Below are positions 8,777 to 16,283 of a stretch of 20,146 nucleotides of DNA, in pieces. Numbering within the stretch: position 1 is the first letter of the stretch; each line of letters begins with the position of its first letter. Origin of the DNA: Lautropia sp. SCN 70-15 (lineage in GTDB: Bacteria > Pseudomonadota > Gammaproteobacteria > Burkholderiales > Burkholderiaceae_E); assembly GCA_001724315.1 (NCBI GenBank), contig MEEC01000036.1, positions 1 through 20,146 on the forward strand. Direction: 5' to 3'. The notes beneath the pieces were generated by a model. That model worked only from the letters and a program-made list of their open reading frames with translations. It was not told the DNA's origin and made no database searches. The position numbers were made by a program, and so were the translations under genes.

Positions 8777-9516
8777 TCCACCATCCGGTTCAAGGCGCCG
8801 GCATCCAGCGGCTCGCAGCATTCCTGCACGTCGGCGCCCATCCGCCGCAGGCACTGCTGGAGGGCCTCGATCTGCCGGTCCTGCTCGGCCACGTGGTCGA
8901 TCAGCCGGTGCAGCGCCACCGCCAGCGGGTCGTCGGCGTTGCGGGTGACCGCGTAGGCAGAGAAGCCCATCTTCGCGGCCTGCTCCTCGCGGCGCCGGTC
9001 GGCCTCCTCGACGATGATCCGCGCCGGAATGCCGACCGCCGTCGCCCCGGCGGGCACCGCCTTGACCACCACCGAGTTCGATCCCACCCGCGCGCCCGCA
9101 CCCACGGTGAACGGACCCAGCACCTGTGCTCCGGCGCCGACCACGACGCCCGGCTCCAGTGTGGGGTGACGCTTGCCCTTGTCCAGCGAGGTGCCGCCCA
9201 GCGTGACCCCCTGGTAGATCGTGCAGCCGTCACGCACCTCGGCGGTCTCCCCGATCACCACGCCCATGCCATGATCGATGAACACCCGGCGCCCGATCGT
9301 GGCGCCAGGGTGGATCTCGATGCCGGTCAGGAAGCGGGCCAGGTGCGACACCCAGCGCGCCGGCGTGCGCAGGCCCGCCTCCCACAGGTAGTGCGCGCCG
9401 CGATGAAGCAGCACCGCGTGAATCCCCGGATAGCAGAGCAGCACCTCGAGCGTCGAGCGTGCGGCCGGATCCTTCTCCAGCACGTTCGCTATGTCTTCCC
9501 GCAGGCGTTCGAACAT
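8773..9516 (-). CDS. cysE: Serine O-acetyltransferase
   Basis: Acetylates serine with acetyl-CoA, giving O-acetylserine for cysteine synthesis. The 247-residue protein has a short helical N-terminal part and then the left-handed hexapeptide repeat domain (about residues 66-170), with GIEIHPGATIGRRVFIDHG, GETAEVRDGCTIYQGVTLGG, the acetyl-CoA loop KRHPTLEPGVVVGAGAQVLG, and VPAGATAVGIPARII. H82 in the IDHG motif is the expected catalytic base. It resembles the shorter EpsC-like form of CysE rather than the 273-residue E. coli enzyme. The C-terminal extension after 170 is variable in the family. GGAGAA lies about 9 bases before the ATG. It is the last gene of the trmJ group, 35 bases after the PrpF-family gene. 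Confidence 0.95.
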   Translation of the reverse strand: MFERLREDIANVLEKDPAARSTLEVLLCYPGIHAVLLHRGAHYLWEAGLRTPARWVSHLARFLTGIEIHPGATIGRRVFIDHGMGVVIGETAEVRDGCTIYQGVTLGGTSLDKGKRHPTLEPGVVVGAGAQVLGPFTVGAGARVGSNSVVVKAVPAGATAVGIPARIIVEEADRRREEQAAKMGFSAYAVTRNADDPLAVALHRLIDHVAEQDRQIEALQQCLRRMGADVQECCEPLDAGALNRMVD

Positions 9517-9551
9517 GATTCCGGTTCTCCAGTTTGTCGGCGACCGCGAGT

Positions 9552-10739
9552 TTAGGGCCTGAACAGGTCGCGGGTCGCGCGGTCGGCCAGCGCGGGCGGG
9601 CGCGAGGGCAAGTGCACCCAGCCGCTCATCAGCCTGCGGGCGCTGCGCGACAGCACCGCCTTGTCGAAGCGCCAGGCGTCGTCGGCCAGCGACAGCTCCG
9701 CACCCACGGTGAGCGTGCCCCCCGGGTGGCCGATGCGGGTCGGCACGCCCGGCAGGGTGCGTGCCACTTCGCCCACCACCGAGCCGGGCAGCGCGGCGGC
9801 GGCGGCCAGCGCGATCGCCCCGCCGTCGGTGAGAGCGGCCTGCGGCCTGCCCATCGACATGAAGCGCGCCAGCAGGTCGACCCGCTCGGCCGCGATCTCG
9901 GCGCCGCCGGCGCTGCGATAGGCCGCCGGCCGCGCGACCCAGGCGAGCCCGGGCGCGTCGGGCCTCGAGCGGGTGGCTTCTTCGGGCGTCTCGGCCAAGC
10001 CCATCCGGACCGCGGCCTCGGCGCGGATCGCCTCGAGCAGGCCGAGCAGCTTGCGCTTGCCCCGCAGCTGCTCCGGCAACTCGCGGCCGCTCAGGCCGAG
10101 CGTGTCGGCGCGCACGATCACGGTCGGGTCGCCGGCGCCGATCAGCGTGGCCCGCACCTCGCCCAGGCCATCGATTCGCAGCAGTTCCTGCGGCGACCCG
10201 GTGGGCAGGAGCGCCGTCGCCGGCGATTCGACCGCCAGGAACTCCAGCCGGATCTCTGCTCCCGGGAAGGGCACGCCCTCCTCGACGAAGGCCCCCTCCT
10301 CGAGCACCTCGCCGTGTCGAACCGGCACGAAGGCGTCGATCCGCTGCCCGACGCCCTGCTGCCAGATGCGCACGCGAGTCAGACCATCGACGGCCGGCAC
10401 CAGCCCCTGGGCGATGGCGAAGGGCCCCACCGCGGCCGACAGGTCGCTGCAGTTTCCGGACCAGTCGATGGCTGGCCGGTCGATCGCGACCGCGCCGAAC
10501 AGGTAGTCGACATCGCAGTCGTCGCGCCGCGACGGCGAGACCACCGCGACCTTGCTGGCGCCGGGCACGCCCCCGCCCATGCCGTCGGCCTGGCGGCCGC
10601 CGGGGTCGGGGCTTCCGATCACGCGAAGCAGCAGCGCATCGCGCTCGGCATGCACGCGCGGCAGGTCCTTGCCTTCGAAGAAGACGGCCTTGCTGGCGCC
10701 GCCGCGCATGTAGACGGCCGGAATGCGCAGGGGCTTCAA
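9552..10739 (-). CDS. PrpF-family isomerase (2-methylaconitate / oxalomesaconate type)
   Basis: The 395-residue protein follows the PrpF pattern throughout: VYMRGGASKAVFFEGKDLP near the N-terminus, LLLRVIGSPDPGGRQADGMG, ASKVAVVSP (a conserved Lys), VDYLFGAVAID, then WSGNCSDLSAAVGPFAI, whose Cys is the expected catalytic residue. PrpF isomerises 2-methylaconitate in the methylcitrate cycle; close relatives (GalD, LigU) act on 4-oxalomesaconate, so the substrate is not settled. No prpC, acnD or gallate genes are nearby. The start is TTG at 10739: it gives the right N-terminus, has GGAG five bases upstream, and no ATG lies before the conserved domain. The TTG overlaps the trmJ stop as TTGA. The ending at 9552 gives the expected length. 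Confidence 0.88.
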   Translation of the reverse strand: MKPLRIPAVYMRGGASKAVFFEGKDLPRVHAERDALLLRVIGSPDPGGRQADGMGGGVPGASKVAVVSPSRRDDCDVDYLFGAVAIDRPAIDWSGNCSDLSAAVGPFAIAQGLVPAVDGLTRVRIWQQGVGQRIDAFVPVRHGEVLEEGAFVEEGVPFPGAEIRLEFLAVESPATALLPTGSPQELLRIDGLGEVRATLIGAGDPTVIVRADTLGLSGRELPEQLRGKRKLLGLLEAIRAEAAVRMGLAETPEEATRSRPDAPGLAWVARPAAYRSAGGAEIAAERVDLLARFMSMGRPQAALTDGGAIALAAAAALPGSVVGEVARTLPGVPTRIGHPGGTLTVGAELSLADDAWRFDKAVLSRSARRLMSGWVHLPSRPPALADRATRDLFRP

Positions 10740-11635
10740 GTTCGCTCCGCGGGCTTGCCGGGTTCGGCGGGGGCCGGCTCCTGGGGGCCTTGCCCGGCGA
10801 CGGCGCGCGACCGGCTCGGCCCGTGGATGTCGCCGTCCGCCAGCTTCAGGATCTGGGTGCAGACGCCGCGCAGGATCGCGACCTCCTCGTCCTCGAGCCG
10901 GGCGCGGCCGAAGAGCCTGCGCAGACGCGGCATCAGCCGCTTGGGGTGCGCCGGGTCGAGGAAAGCGACGCGGATGAGGGCCTCTTGCAGGTGGCCGAAG
11001 AAGCCTTCGACCGCCTGGATCGTGGCGGGTCGCCCTCCTTCCGCGAGTCCTTCCCCCGGCCCTTCCCTCAGCCCTTCCCCACGCTTGCCGACGCTCCCCG
11101 CGAGCGGCTGCAGCCGGTCGAGCGAGCGCAGGCAGTAGGCGACGATCTGCGCGGCCTGGGCCAGGTTCAGCGAGTTGTAGTCGGCTTCGCCCGGAATGCT
11201 GCACATCAGCTGGCAGCGCGCGGCGTCCTCGATGGACAGGCCGGTGCGCTCCGGCCCGAACACGAAGGCGACCTGCGCATCGGGCGAGTCCAGCAGCGCT
11301 GCCCTCGCGTCGGCCGCGGTCGGCTCGGGCGGCCGGGGCTGCGGACCGAACTCGCGCGCCTCGGCGCTCACCGCAACCGCCAGCGTGAAGGGGGCGAGCG
11401 CCTCGTCGAGGGTGGCCGCCACGCGGGCCTGCGTCAGCACGTCGTGCGCGCCGCTGGCGCGCGCGACCGCCTCGGGGTGCTCGAGCACGCCGGGCTCGCG
11501 CGGGTCGACCAGGATCAGGCGGCGCAGGCCCATCGTTCGCATGGCGCGAGCGACCGCGCCCACGTTGCCGGGATGGCTCGGCCGCACCAGCACGAACGCC
11601 AGGCGCTCGAACCACGGCGGCGCGGAACGGTGCAA
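10736..11635 (-). CDS. trmJ: tRNA (cytidine/uridine-2'-O-)-methyltransferase TrmJ
   Basis: A SPOUT-class enzyme that methylates the 2'-hydroxyl of residue 32 in several tRNAs. The core shows LAFVLVRPSHPGNVGAVARA, MGLRRLILVDPR, AFVFGPERTGLS and SIPGEADYNSLNLAQAAQIV, the SAM-binding knot sequences. A glycine/glutamate-rich linker follows (KRGEGLREGPGEGLAEGGR), encoded by imperfect CCCTTCC-type repeats at about 11037-11090. The open frame runs to 11812 inside suhB, but no ATG in a good context precedes the domain. TTG at 11635 leaves 12 residues before the core, as in relatives, and gives 299 residues. It has no clear Shine-Dalgarno, so the start is provisional. It is divergent from suhB, an arrangement also seen in E. 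coli. Confidence 0.88.
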   Translation of the reverse strand: MHRSAPPWFERLAFVLVRPSHPGNVGAVARAMRTMGLRRLILVDPREPGVLEHPEAVARASGAHDVLTQARVAATLDEALAPFTLAVAVSAEAREFGPQPRPPEPTAADARAALLDSPDAQVAFVFGPERTGLSIEDAARCQLMCSIPGEADYNSLNLAQAAQIVAYCLRSLDRLQPLAGSVGKRGEGLREGPGEGLAEGGRPATIQAVEGFFGHLQEALIRVAFLDPAHPKRLMPRLRRLFGRARLEDEEVAILRGVCTQILKLADGDIHGPSRSRAVAGQGPQEPAPAEPGKPAERT

Positions 11636-11655
11636 GGCGGACAGGTCGAATCCCT

Positions 11656-11661
11656 TACAAT
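11656..11661 (+). promoter_or_regulatory. Possible -10 element for suhB
   Basis: TACAAT on the plus strand lies 41 bases before the suhB ATG and would start RNA near 11668. The -35 position (caaggc at 11633-11638) is poor. The site overlaps the likely start of trmJ, so the two divergent promoters must share this roughly 70-base space. Confidence 0.4.
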
Positions 11662-11702
11662 GGCGGATTGCACACAGACAGACCGAAGAGGTCTCACCGT
11701 AC

Positions 11703-12554
11703 ATGCATCCGATGCTGAACGTGGCGGTTCGCGCGGCGCGGCGCGCCGGGCGAATCATCAATCGCGCGAGCCTCGACCTCGACACGCTGCAGGTCGCGCG
11801 CAAGCAGCGCAACGACTTCGTGACCGAGGTCGATCACGCGTCGGAAGAGGCGATCATCGACACGCTGCTGACCGCCTATCCGGGCCATTCGATCTTAGCA
11901 GAGGAGTCGGGTCACTCGGAGAACGGCCAGAAGGTCGACAGCAAGAAGGGCGGCGGCCAGATGGCGCAGGTCATGCAAGCCGAGAACATCTGGATCATCG
12001 ACCCGCTCGACGGCACGACCAACTTCATCCACGGGCTGCCGCAGTACGGCATTTCCATCGCCCTGATGCAGCGCGGCGTGGTCACGCAGGCGGTCGTCTA
12101 CGACCCCTCGCGCGACGAGCTCTTCACCGCGTCCAAGGGCCGCGGCGCCTTCCTGAACGACCGCCGGATCCGCGTCTCCAAGCGCACCCGGCTCGAGGAG
12201 TCGCTGGTCGGCACGGGCTTCCCCTTCCGCAAGATCGACAACCTCGACCAGTACCTGGCGATGCTGCGCGCGGTCACCGAGAAGGCGGCCGGCGTGCGCC
12301 GGCCGGGCGCGGCGGCGCTCGACCTGGCCTACGTGGCCTGCGGCCGCTTCGACGCGTTCTTCGAGCTGGGCCTCTCGCCCTGGGATGTGGCCGCGGGCAG
12401 CCTGCTGATCACCGAAGCCGGCGGCCTGATCGGCAATTTCACCGCCGACGGCGACTACCTTTTCGCCGAAGAAGTGGTGGCCGGCTCGCCCAAGGTCTTC
12501 TCGGCCATGATCGCGCTGCTGCGCGGCACGCGAGGCGCCGCGCAGCAGGCCTGA
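11703..12554 (+). CDS. suhB: Inositol-1-monophosphatase / SuhB
   Basis: SuhB hydrolyses inositol monophosphate and, in E. coli, also takes part in ribosomal RNA antitermination complexes. The 283-residue protein starts MHPMLNVAVRAARRAGRII, nearly the E. coli SuhB start, which fixes the ATG at 11703. Metal-binding motifs are present: E67 in LAEESG, D100 and D103 in WIIDPLDGTTNF, and D228 in SPWDVAAG. About 24 residues (71-94, HSENGQKVDSKK then GGGQMAQVMQAE) sit between the first two motifs, longer than in E. coli. One codon there, TTA at 11895-11897, is unusual in this high-GC gene. GAGG lies about 12 bases upstream of the start. It ends 22 bases from the convergent lipoprotein gene. Confidence 0.95.
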   Translation: MHPMLNVAVRAARRAGRIINRASLDLDTLQVARKQRNDFVTEVDHASEEAIIDTLLTAYPGHSILAEESGHSENGQKVDSKKGGGQMAQVMQAENIWIIDPLDGTTNFIHGLPQYGISIALMQRGVVTQAVVYDPSRDELFTASKGRGAFLNDRRIRVSKRTRLEESLVGTGFPFRKIDNLDQYLAMLRAVTEKAAGVRRPGAAALDLAYVACGRFDAFFELGLSPWDVAAGSLLITEAGGLIGNFTADGDYLFAEEVVAGSPKVFSAMIALLRGTRGAAQQA

Positions 12555-12576
12555 TTTCAGAGACTCCCCGCACCGG

Positions 12577-14133
12577 TCACTGCTGCTGCCAGGGAGGCAC
12601 GATGCCGAGCAGGCTGGCCAGCGCCTCGGCGGCAGTTCCGTTCAGCCGGATGAGATCGAGCGACGTAACCGGCTTGAGGCGGTACCCGTACCAGACCTTG
12701 TCATGTCGTCCGACGAAGATCCGGTTGAAATCAACTGCGGGGTCCGTCTCGGCGGGATTGCCCGTGAAGCTCACGACAGGCGTGCCATGAGCGATCTCGA
12801 CCGAGTACGAGCCTGTGCCTGCCGGTTGGCAGTTTGCGGGAGCGTTGTTCTGCACCTCGCATAGGTAGTACTGGGCAAGCCCGTCCGGCCCGAAGGCGGC
12901 CCGATAGCGCTTCGTGGCAGTGAAGCCCACCGAGACCGTGTTGCTACCGCTGGCGATGGCCGGGACGGGGTGTGCCGAGATCATCTCATCGATGGTCGTG
13001 ACATTCGGCAGAGAGCCGTCACTCTCCCGGTAGCGAATGCCGGTCGCGATGTCGCTGCCGCCGAATCGGATCTGGATGTCGGACCCGTCGGGAAAGACCG
13101 CCGCCGGGAGCGAATCGGGATCCACGCCCGTTACCGTGCTGATGGGTGCCGCCTGAATACGGCGAAGCACGTCGGGAATCGACTGGCCCGAGACGTCCTC
13201 GATCCGGTACAACTGGTATGCAAGGACCCCGCAGTAGTCGGAGATCCGCGGAACCCCGAGGGTGGTCTTGTGCGGGAATGTCTCATCGCATCGGAGCCAG
13301 TCGCCACTTTCCGTCAGGGCTAGTGCCGTGTCGTAGAGCTCCGTAATCGGGCGGGCCACCCCATTGACCAACTGCGCCCGCGTGTCGAAGAAGGTGGTCC
13401 GGCCCTCGTCGTCCACCACGTTGTCGCTGCTGAACCACTGCCAGTAGTGATTGTTCGGGTCGCCATACGCGAAACGGGCCACGCGTCCCGAGCCGCCGGA
13501 AGGGAGGTTCCCCGGAGGCTCGGTCGAGACGGAGCCTCCGGTCTTGAGGATCGGAACGATTGCATCGCTGGCCAGTAGCGCGAGCCGCTCGCTGTCCGGG
13601 GCTGAGGGATCGGCAGAGTAGTCCATGTAGAGGCTTGCGAGGTCCCCGATCATCAGCTGGTTGGCGACCTGCTTCTCTGCGTCCGCGGGCGCCAGCCCAT
13701 CCAGGACAGCCTGCTGCACCAGGGTCGTGATCGGCGACACCACGCCGCACTTGCCGGCCGGAGCGCTCATCTGGAAGGCGGTGCCCACGGTGCTCGAGGG
13801 GTCGTCCATGTCAACCGCATCCGCCGGCACCATGGCGATGCAGGGCGCGGCGGCCAGGTCCTCGCTGGCGTAGCCCTCGATCGTGTACGTGCCGGTTTCG
13901 TCGGTCGGTCCCGAGGTAGGCTCGCCTTCGTCGCAGGCGCCGTTGCCGTTCGTGTCGAAGCACACCGTGGCGCCCTTGATCGGCCCATCGATCACGGTGC
14001 CGCTCACGCTGGGGGCTGGCGCGACGGGCGCAGCGGGATCGTCGTCGCCTCCGCCGCAGGCCGCGAGGCCGAGCGCGATGGCGGTCAGCAGACAGCCTGT
14101 CGGCAGGCTGCGGTGGCGCGTTGAAGCTCTCAT
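12577..14133 (-). CDS. Uncharacterised lipoprotein A (paralogue of 16284-17915)
   Basis: I do not recognise a characterised family. The 518-residue protein has a lipoprotein signal with lipobox LAAC at 23-26 followed by GGGDDD, so C26 should be lipidated. Residues 44-90 are a beta-sandwich-like unit with a calcium-type loop: D60, N62 and N64 with G65, then CDEGEP. Next come PADAVDMDDPSS and a PAGKCGVVSPITTLVQ segment. The C-terminal half has conserved cysteines (WLRCDETFPHK, SDYCG, YLCEVQ) and ends GIVPPWQQQ. These blocks recur in the same order in the gene at 16284-17915. The frame opens upstream at 14238, but the ATG at 14133 has GGAG eight bases before it and starts the signal. It follows the MBL gene by 190 bases. 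Confidence 0.8.
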   Translation of the reverse strand: MRASTRHRSLPTGCLLTAIALGLAACGGGDDDPAAPVAPAPSVSGTVIDGPIKGATVCFDTNGNGACDEGEPTSGPTDETGTYTIEGYASEDLAAAPCIAMVPADAVDMDDPSSTVGTAFQMSAPAGKCGVVSPITTLVQQAVLDGLAPADAEKQVANQLMIGDLASLYMDYSADPSAPDSERLALLASDAIVPILKTGGSVSTEPPGNLPSGGSGRVARFAYGDPNNHYWQWFSSDNVVDDEGRTTFFDTRAQLVNGVARPITELYDTALALTESGDWLRCDETFPHKTTLGVPRISDYCGVLAYQLYRIEDVSGQSIPDVLRRIQAAPISTVTGVDPDSLPAAVFPDGSDIQIRFGGSDIATGIRYRESDGSLPNVTTIDEMISAHPVPAIASGSNTVSVGFTATKRYRAAFGPDGLAQYYLCEVQNNAPANCQPAGTGSYSVEIAHGTPVVSFTGNPAETDPAVDFNRIFVGRHDKVWYGYRLKPVTSLDLIRLNGTAAEALASLLGIVPPWQQQ

Positions 14134-14161
14134 TTCCGTTCTCCCCTGGCTCGGATTGTCG

Positions 14162-14194
14162 ATGCCGAAACGGCATGACGGACCGGATCCGGTC
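14162..14194. promoter_or_regulatory. Two adjacent perfect palindromes upstream of lipoprotein A
   Basis: ATGCCG-AAA-CGGCAT (14162-14176) and GACCGGATCCGGTC (14181-14194) are perfect inverted repeats four bases apart, 29-61 bases before the lipoprotein A ATG. They could be an operator pair or leader hairpins. No regulator gene is nearby. Confidence 0.5.
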
Positions 14195-14292
14195 GTGCCA
14201 TCAACGTAACCGGGGAGCTGCGTCAGAACATCCCCCATCCGGAGGAGATCGGCAAGGGAAGCAGAGGGGCCTCCGCGGAACGCGGGCCTCGT

Positions 14293-14318
14293 GCGGGCCC
14301 CGCTTGGGGCAGCACCCC
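14293..14318 (-). terminator. Possible terminator-like hairpins after the MBL gene
   Basis: GCGGG-C-CCCGC (14293-14303) and GGGG-CAGCA-CCCC (14306-14318) begin five bases beyond the MBL stop codon. They are stable GC hairpins, but no T-run follows on the minus strand, so intrinsic termination is uncertain. Confidence 0.25.
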
Positions 14319-14323
14319 CCGCT

Positions 14324-15301
14324 TCAGCCCTGCGAGTAGAGCCAGGCGACCAGCCCGTCGGCGTTCAGCCCGATGTCCAGCGTGAAGATGCGCTGAAGCT
14401 CGGCCTCGTCGGCGGTCCAGCCCTGTCGGCGGGCCTCGGCGAAGATCAGCTCGCGCATGCCCTCGCGCAGACATTCGCGCAGTCCCTCGGTCGGGGCGCC
14501 GTGTGCGGCGGCCGCCGCGGCATCGCCGAGGCGCGCCGCGCAGGCTCGCGCCATCGCCACCATCGCATCGATCTGGCGATGCAGATCGGCAGCCAGGCGA
14601 GGCACGTCGCCCACCGGGCCGAAGTGGGTCAGCGCGACCGCGCGCGGTTGCAGCGCGGCGATGCGGTCGATCGACGCATGCAGCGCCGACGGGTCGAACT
14701 GCACCGGCGTGGTCGAGGGCACGACGAACTGCCGATCGCCCTGGTCCAGCTCGCGGTAGGACAGCCCGAAGGTGTCGCCGGCGAACACGATCCCCGCCTT
14801 GCGATCCAACAGGCAGAGGTGGTGCTTCGCGTGCCCGGGAGTGTCGATGGCCTCGAGCCGCCGACCGGCAAGCTCGATCGCGAATCCGTCGGGCGCCTCG
14901 ACCACCCGCTCGGCCGGCACCGGGACGATCTCGCCGTACATCTGCCGGGCGGCTTCGGCGCCATAGACCGCCACCGTGCCGGCCATCAGCCTGGCCGGGT
15001 CGATCATGTGCCGCGCGCCGCGCGGGTGAACGAGCAGCCGCGCCGCGGGCAGCCGGCTCATCAGCAGCCCCGCCCCGCCCGCGTGGTCCAGGTGAACGTG
15101 GGTGAGCACGACCCAGTCGACGGATTCGGGCCCCAGCCCGAGCCCGGCCAGCGCCTCGAACACGCGCGGCACCGAATCGTTCACCCCGGTGTCGACGATC
15201 GCCACCCTGCCCCGCTCGACGATCAGGTGGATCGCATCGAGCCGGAGGCGGAAGAAACCCGAATCGACGACGTGGATGCCGTCGCCGAATTCGCTCAGCA
15301 C
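14324..15301 (-). CDS. Metallo-beta-lactamase-fold hydrolase
   Basis: A 325-residue hydrolase with the full metal-binding set: H68, H70, D72 and H73 in LTHVHLDHAGG, H157 in TPGHAKHH, D176 in FAGDTFG, and H226 in LTHFGPVG. No signal peptide, so it is cytosolic. The motif set supports a two-metal hydrolase of the glyoxalase II/RNase Z superfamily; the substrate cannot be deduced. After the fold, a helical C-terminal part of about 90 residues remains. The start is GTG at 15301, with GGAGGG upstream. It overlaps the Nudix stop as GTGCTGA, so the two are translationally coupled. A link to thioester or CoA-derivative hydrolysis is plausible given the Nudix partner, but is inference. Confidence 0.9.
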   Translation of the reverse strand: MLSEFGDGIHVVDSGFFRLRLDAIHLIVERGRVAIVDTGVNDSVPRVFEALAGLGLGPESVDWVVLTHVHLDHAGGAGLLMSRLPAARLLVHPRGARHMIDPARLMAGTVAVYGAEAARQMYGEIVPVPAERVVEAPDGFAIELAGRRLEAIDTPGHAKHHLCLLDRKAGIVFAGDTFGLSYRELDQGDRQFVVPSTTPVQFDPSALHASIDRIAALQPRAVALTHFGPVGDVPRLAADLHRQIDAMVAMARACAARLGDAAAAAAHGAPTEGLRECLREGMRELIFAEARRQGWTADEAELQRIFTLDIGLNADGLVAWLYSQG

Positions 15302-16224
15302 CCGACGCCCTCCAGCAGGGCGTCGATGCCTTCGAGCGGCTCGAATCGGTTGCCGCGCTGGATCAGCCGGGTGGGCCCCGTCATGACCCGCTCGCGAAGC
15401 GGATGGCGCTCGTCGCCCGGATAGGCCACCACCCGGCAGCCTTCCAGCTCGAAGGGCTCGGGCTCGATCAGCACCGGCCCGCGGCTGCGCGCGGACTCGA
15501 TGACCTCGGCAGCCGAGCGGTGCTGCGCGAGCTGCACCAGGCTCATGATCTGCGGCGGGCCCATCACGATCGAGCCGTCGCGGTAGCGGCGCAGCGCCTC
15601 GCGCGGATTCAGCCAGTCGCCGGCCACCGCCTCATGGTCGTCGAAGCCGGCCACCTGCCCTTCCGGCACCGCCGCCACGAAGAACCGGGTGTCGAAGCGC
15701 TTGTTGCGGGCCATCGCCGACGGCACGCGCGGCGTGATCCAGCGCGACCAGGGCACCAGCGCATCGGCCATCAGTTCCAGGTCGTGGGCGGCCAGCACCT
15801 CGGCGAAACCGAAGCCTTCGCGCAACATGGCCCAAGCCCTCTCGCCTGCCTCGGCGCCCGCGCCGCGCGCCAGCAGCACCCGCGCCTCCTCGAAGGTTTC
15901 CCGGCAGGCGGCGTAGAACAGGCCGGCCGCCGTGGCGGCATCGATGTCGGGCTCGCCGAGCGCGGCGTGCAGTCGGTCGGGCAGCGAGCCGACCCGGCAC
16001 AGCGACTCGCCCTCGCAGTCGGCGCGGTCGAGCTTGCCACCCGGGAAGACGTAGGCGCCGCCGAAGGCGCCGGAGTCGTCGTGGCGGCGGAGCATGTAGA
16101 CCTCGGGCCCCTCGTTCCCGTCGCGCAGCAGCACGACGGTCGAGGCAGGGCGGGGAACGATGGGTTGGGCGTCGCTGGGAGCGTGCATGTCGGGGGCTGC
16201 GATCCGGGGAACAGCCGTGATCAT
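15295..16224 (-). CDS. Nudix hydrolase with split Nudix box (NUDT19-like)
   Basis: A 309-residue Nudix-superfamily enzyme that would hydrolyse a nucleoside diphosphate linked to another moiety. Residues 26-66 give PASTVVLLRDGNEG and EVYMLRRHDDSGAFGGAYVF, then PGGKLD, the start of the Nudix box. The second half, RETFEEARVLL, comes about 40 residues later (108-118). This long insertion in the box is typical of the NUDT19/RP2 group, which acts on CoA and acyl-CoA esters; the substrate here is inferred. The start could be the ATG at 16224 or that at 16188; neither has a strong Shine-Dalgarno. It overlaps the MBL gene by seven bases and lies 59 bases after lipoprotein B. Confidence 0.85.
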   Translation of the reverse strand: MITAVPRIAAPDMHAPSDAQPIVPRPASTVVLLRDGNEGPEVYMLRRHDDSGAFGGAYVFPGGKLDRADCEGESLCRVGSLPDRLHAALGEPDIDAATAAGLFYAACRETFEEARVLLARGAGAEAGERAWAMLREGFGFAEVLAAHDLELMADALVPWSRWITPRVPSAMARNKRFDTRFFVAAVPEGQVAGFDDHEAVAGDWLNPREALRRYRDGSIVMGPPQIMSLVQLAQHRSAAEVIESARSRGPVLIEPEPFELEGCRVVAYPGDERHPLRERVMTGPTRLIQRGNRFEPLEGIDALLEGVGC

Positions 16225-16252
16225 GCACCAGATCGCGCTGCCCCCTCACCGC

Positions 16253-16267
16253 GGCGCCATGGGCGCC
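16253..16267. repeat. Hairpin between lipoprotein B and the Nudix gene
   Basis: GGCGCC-ATG-GGCGCC is a perfect 6-bp stem with a 3-base loop, 16 bases past the lipoprotein B stop. No T-run follows. It could weaken readthrough from lipoprotein B into the Nudix gene, but this is unproven. Confidence 0.3.
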
Positions 16268-16283
16268 TACCCTGAGCGCCGCC

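Noticed and set aside
11037..11090. CCCTTCC-type imperfect repeats
   Set aside because: They encode the glycine/glutamate linker of TrmJ and keep its frame, so they look like ordinary low-complexity coding sequence rather than a separate element.
10790..12790. A 666-codon plus-strand ORF across trmJ and suhB
   Set aside because: It is a frame shadow: suhB lies in another frame of the same strand and trmJ is antisense to the first part.
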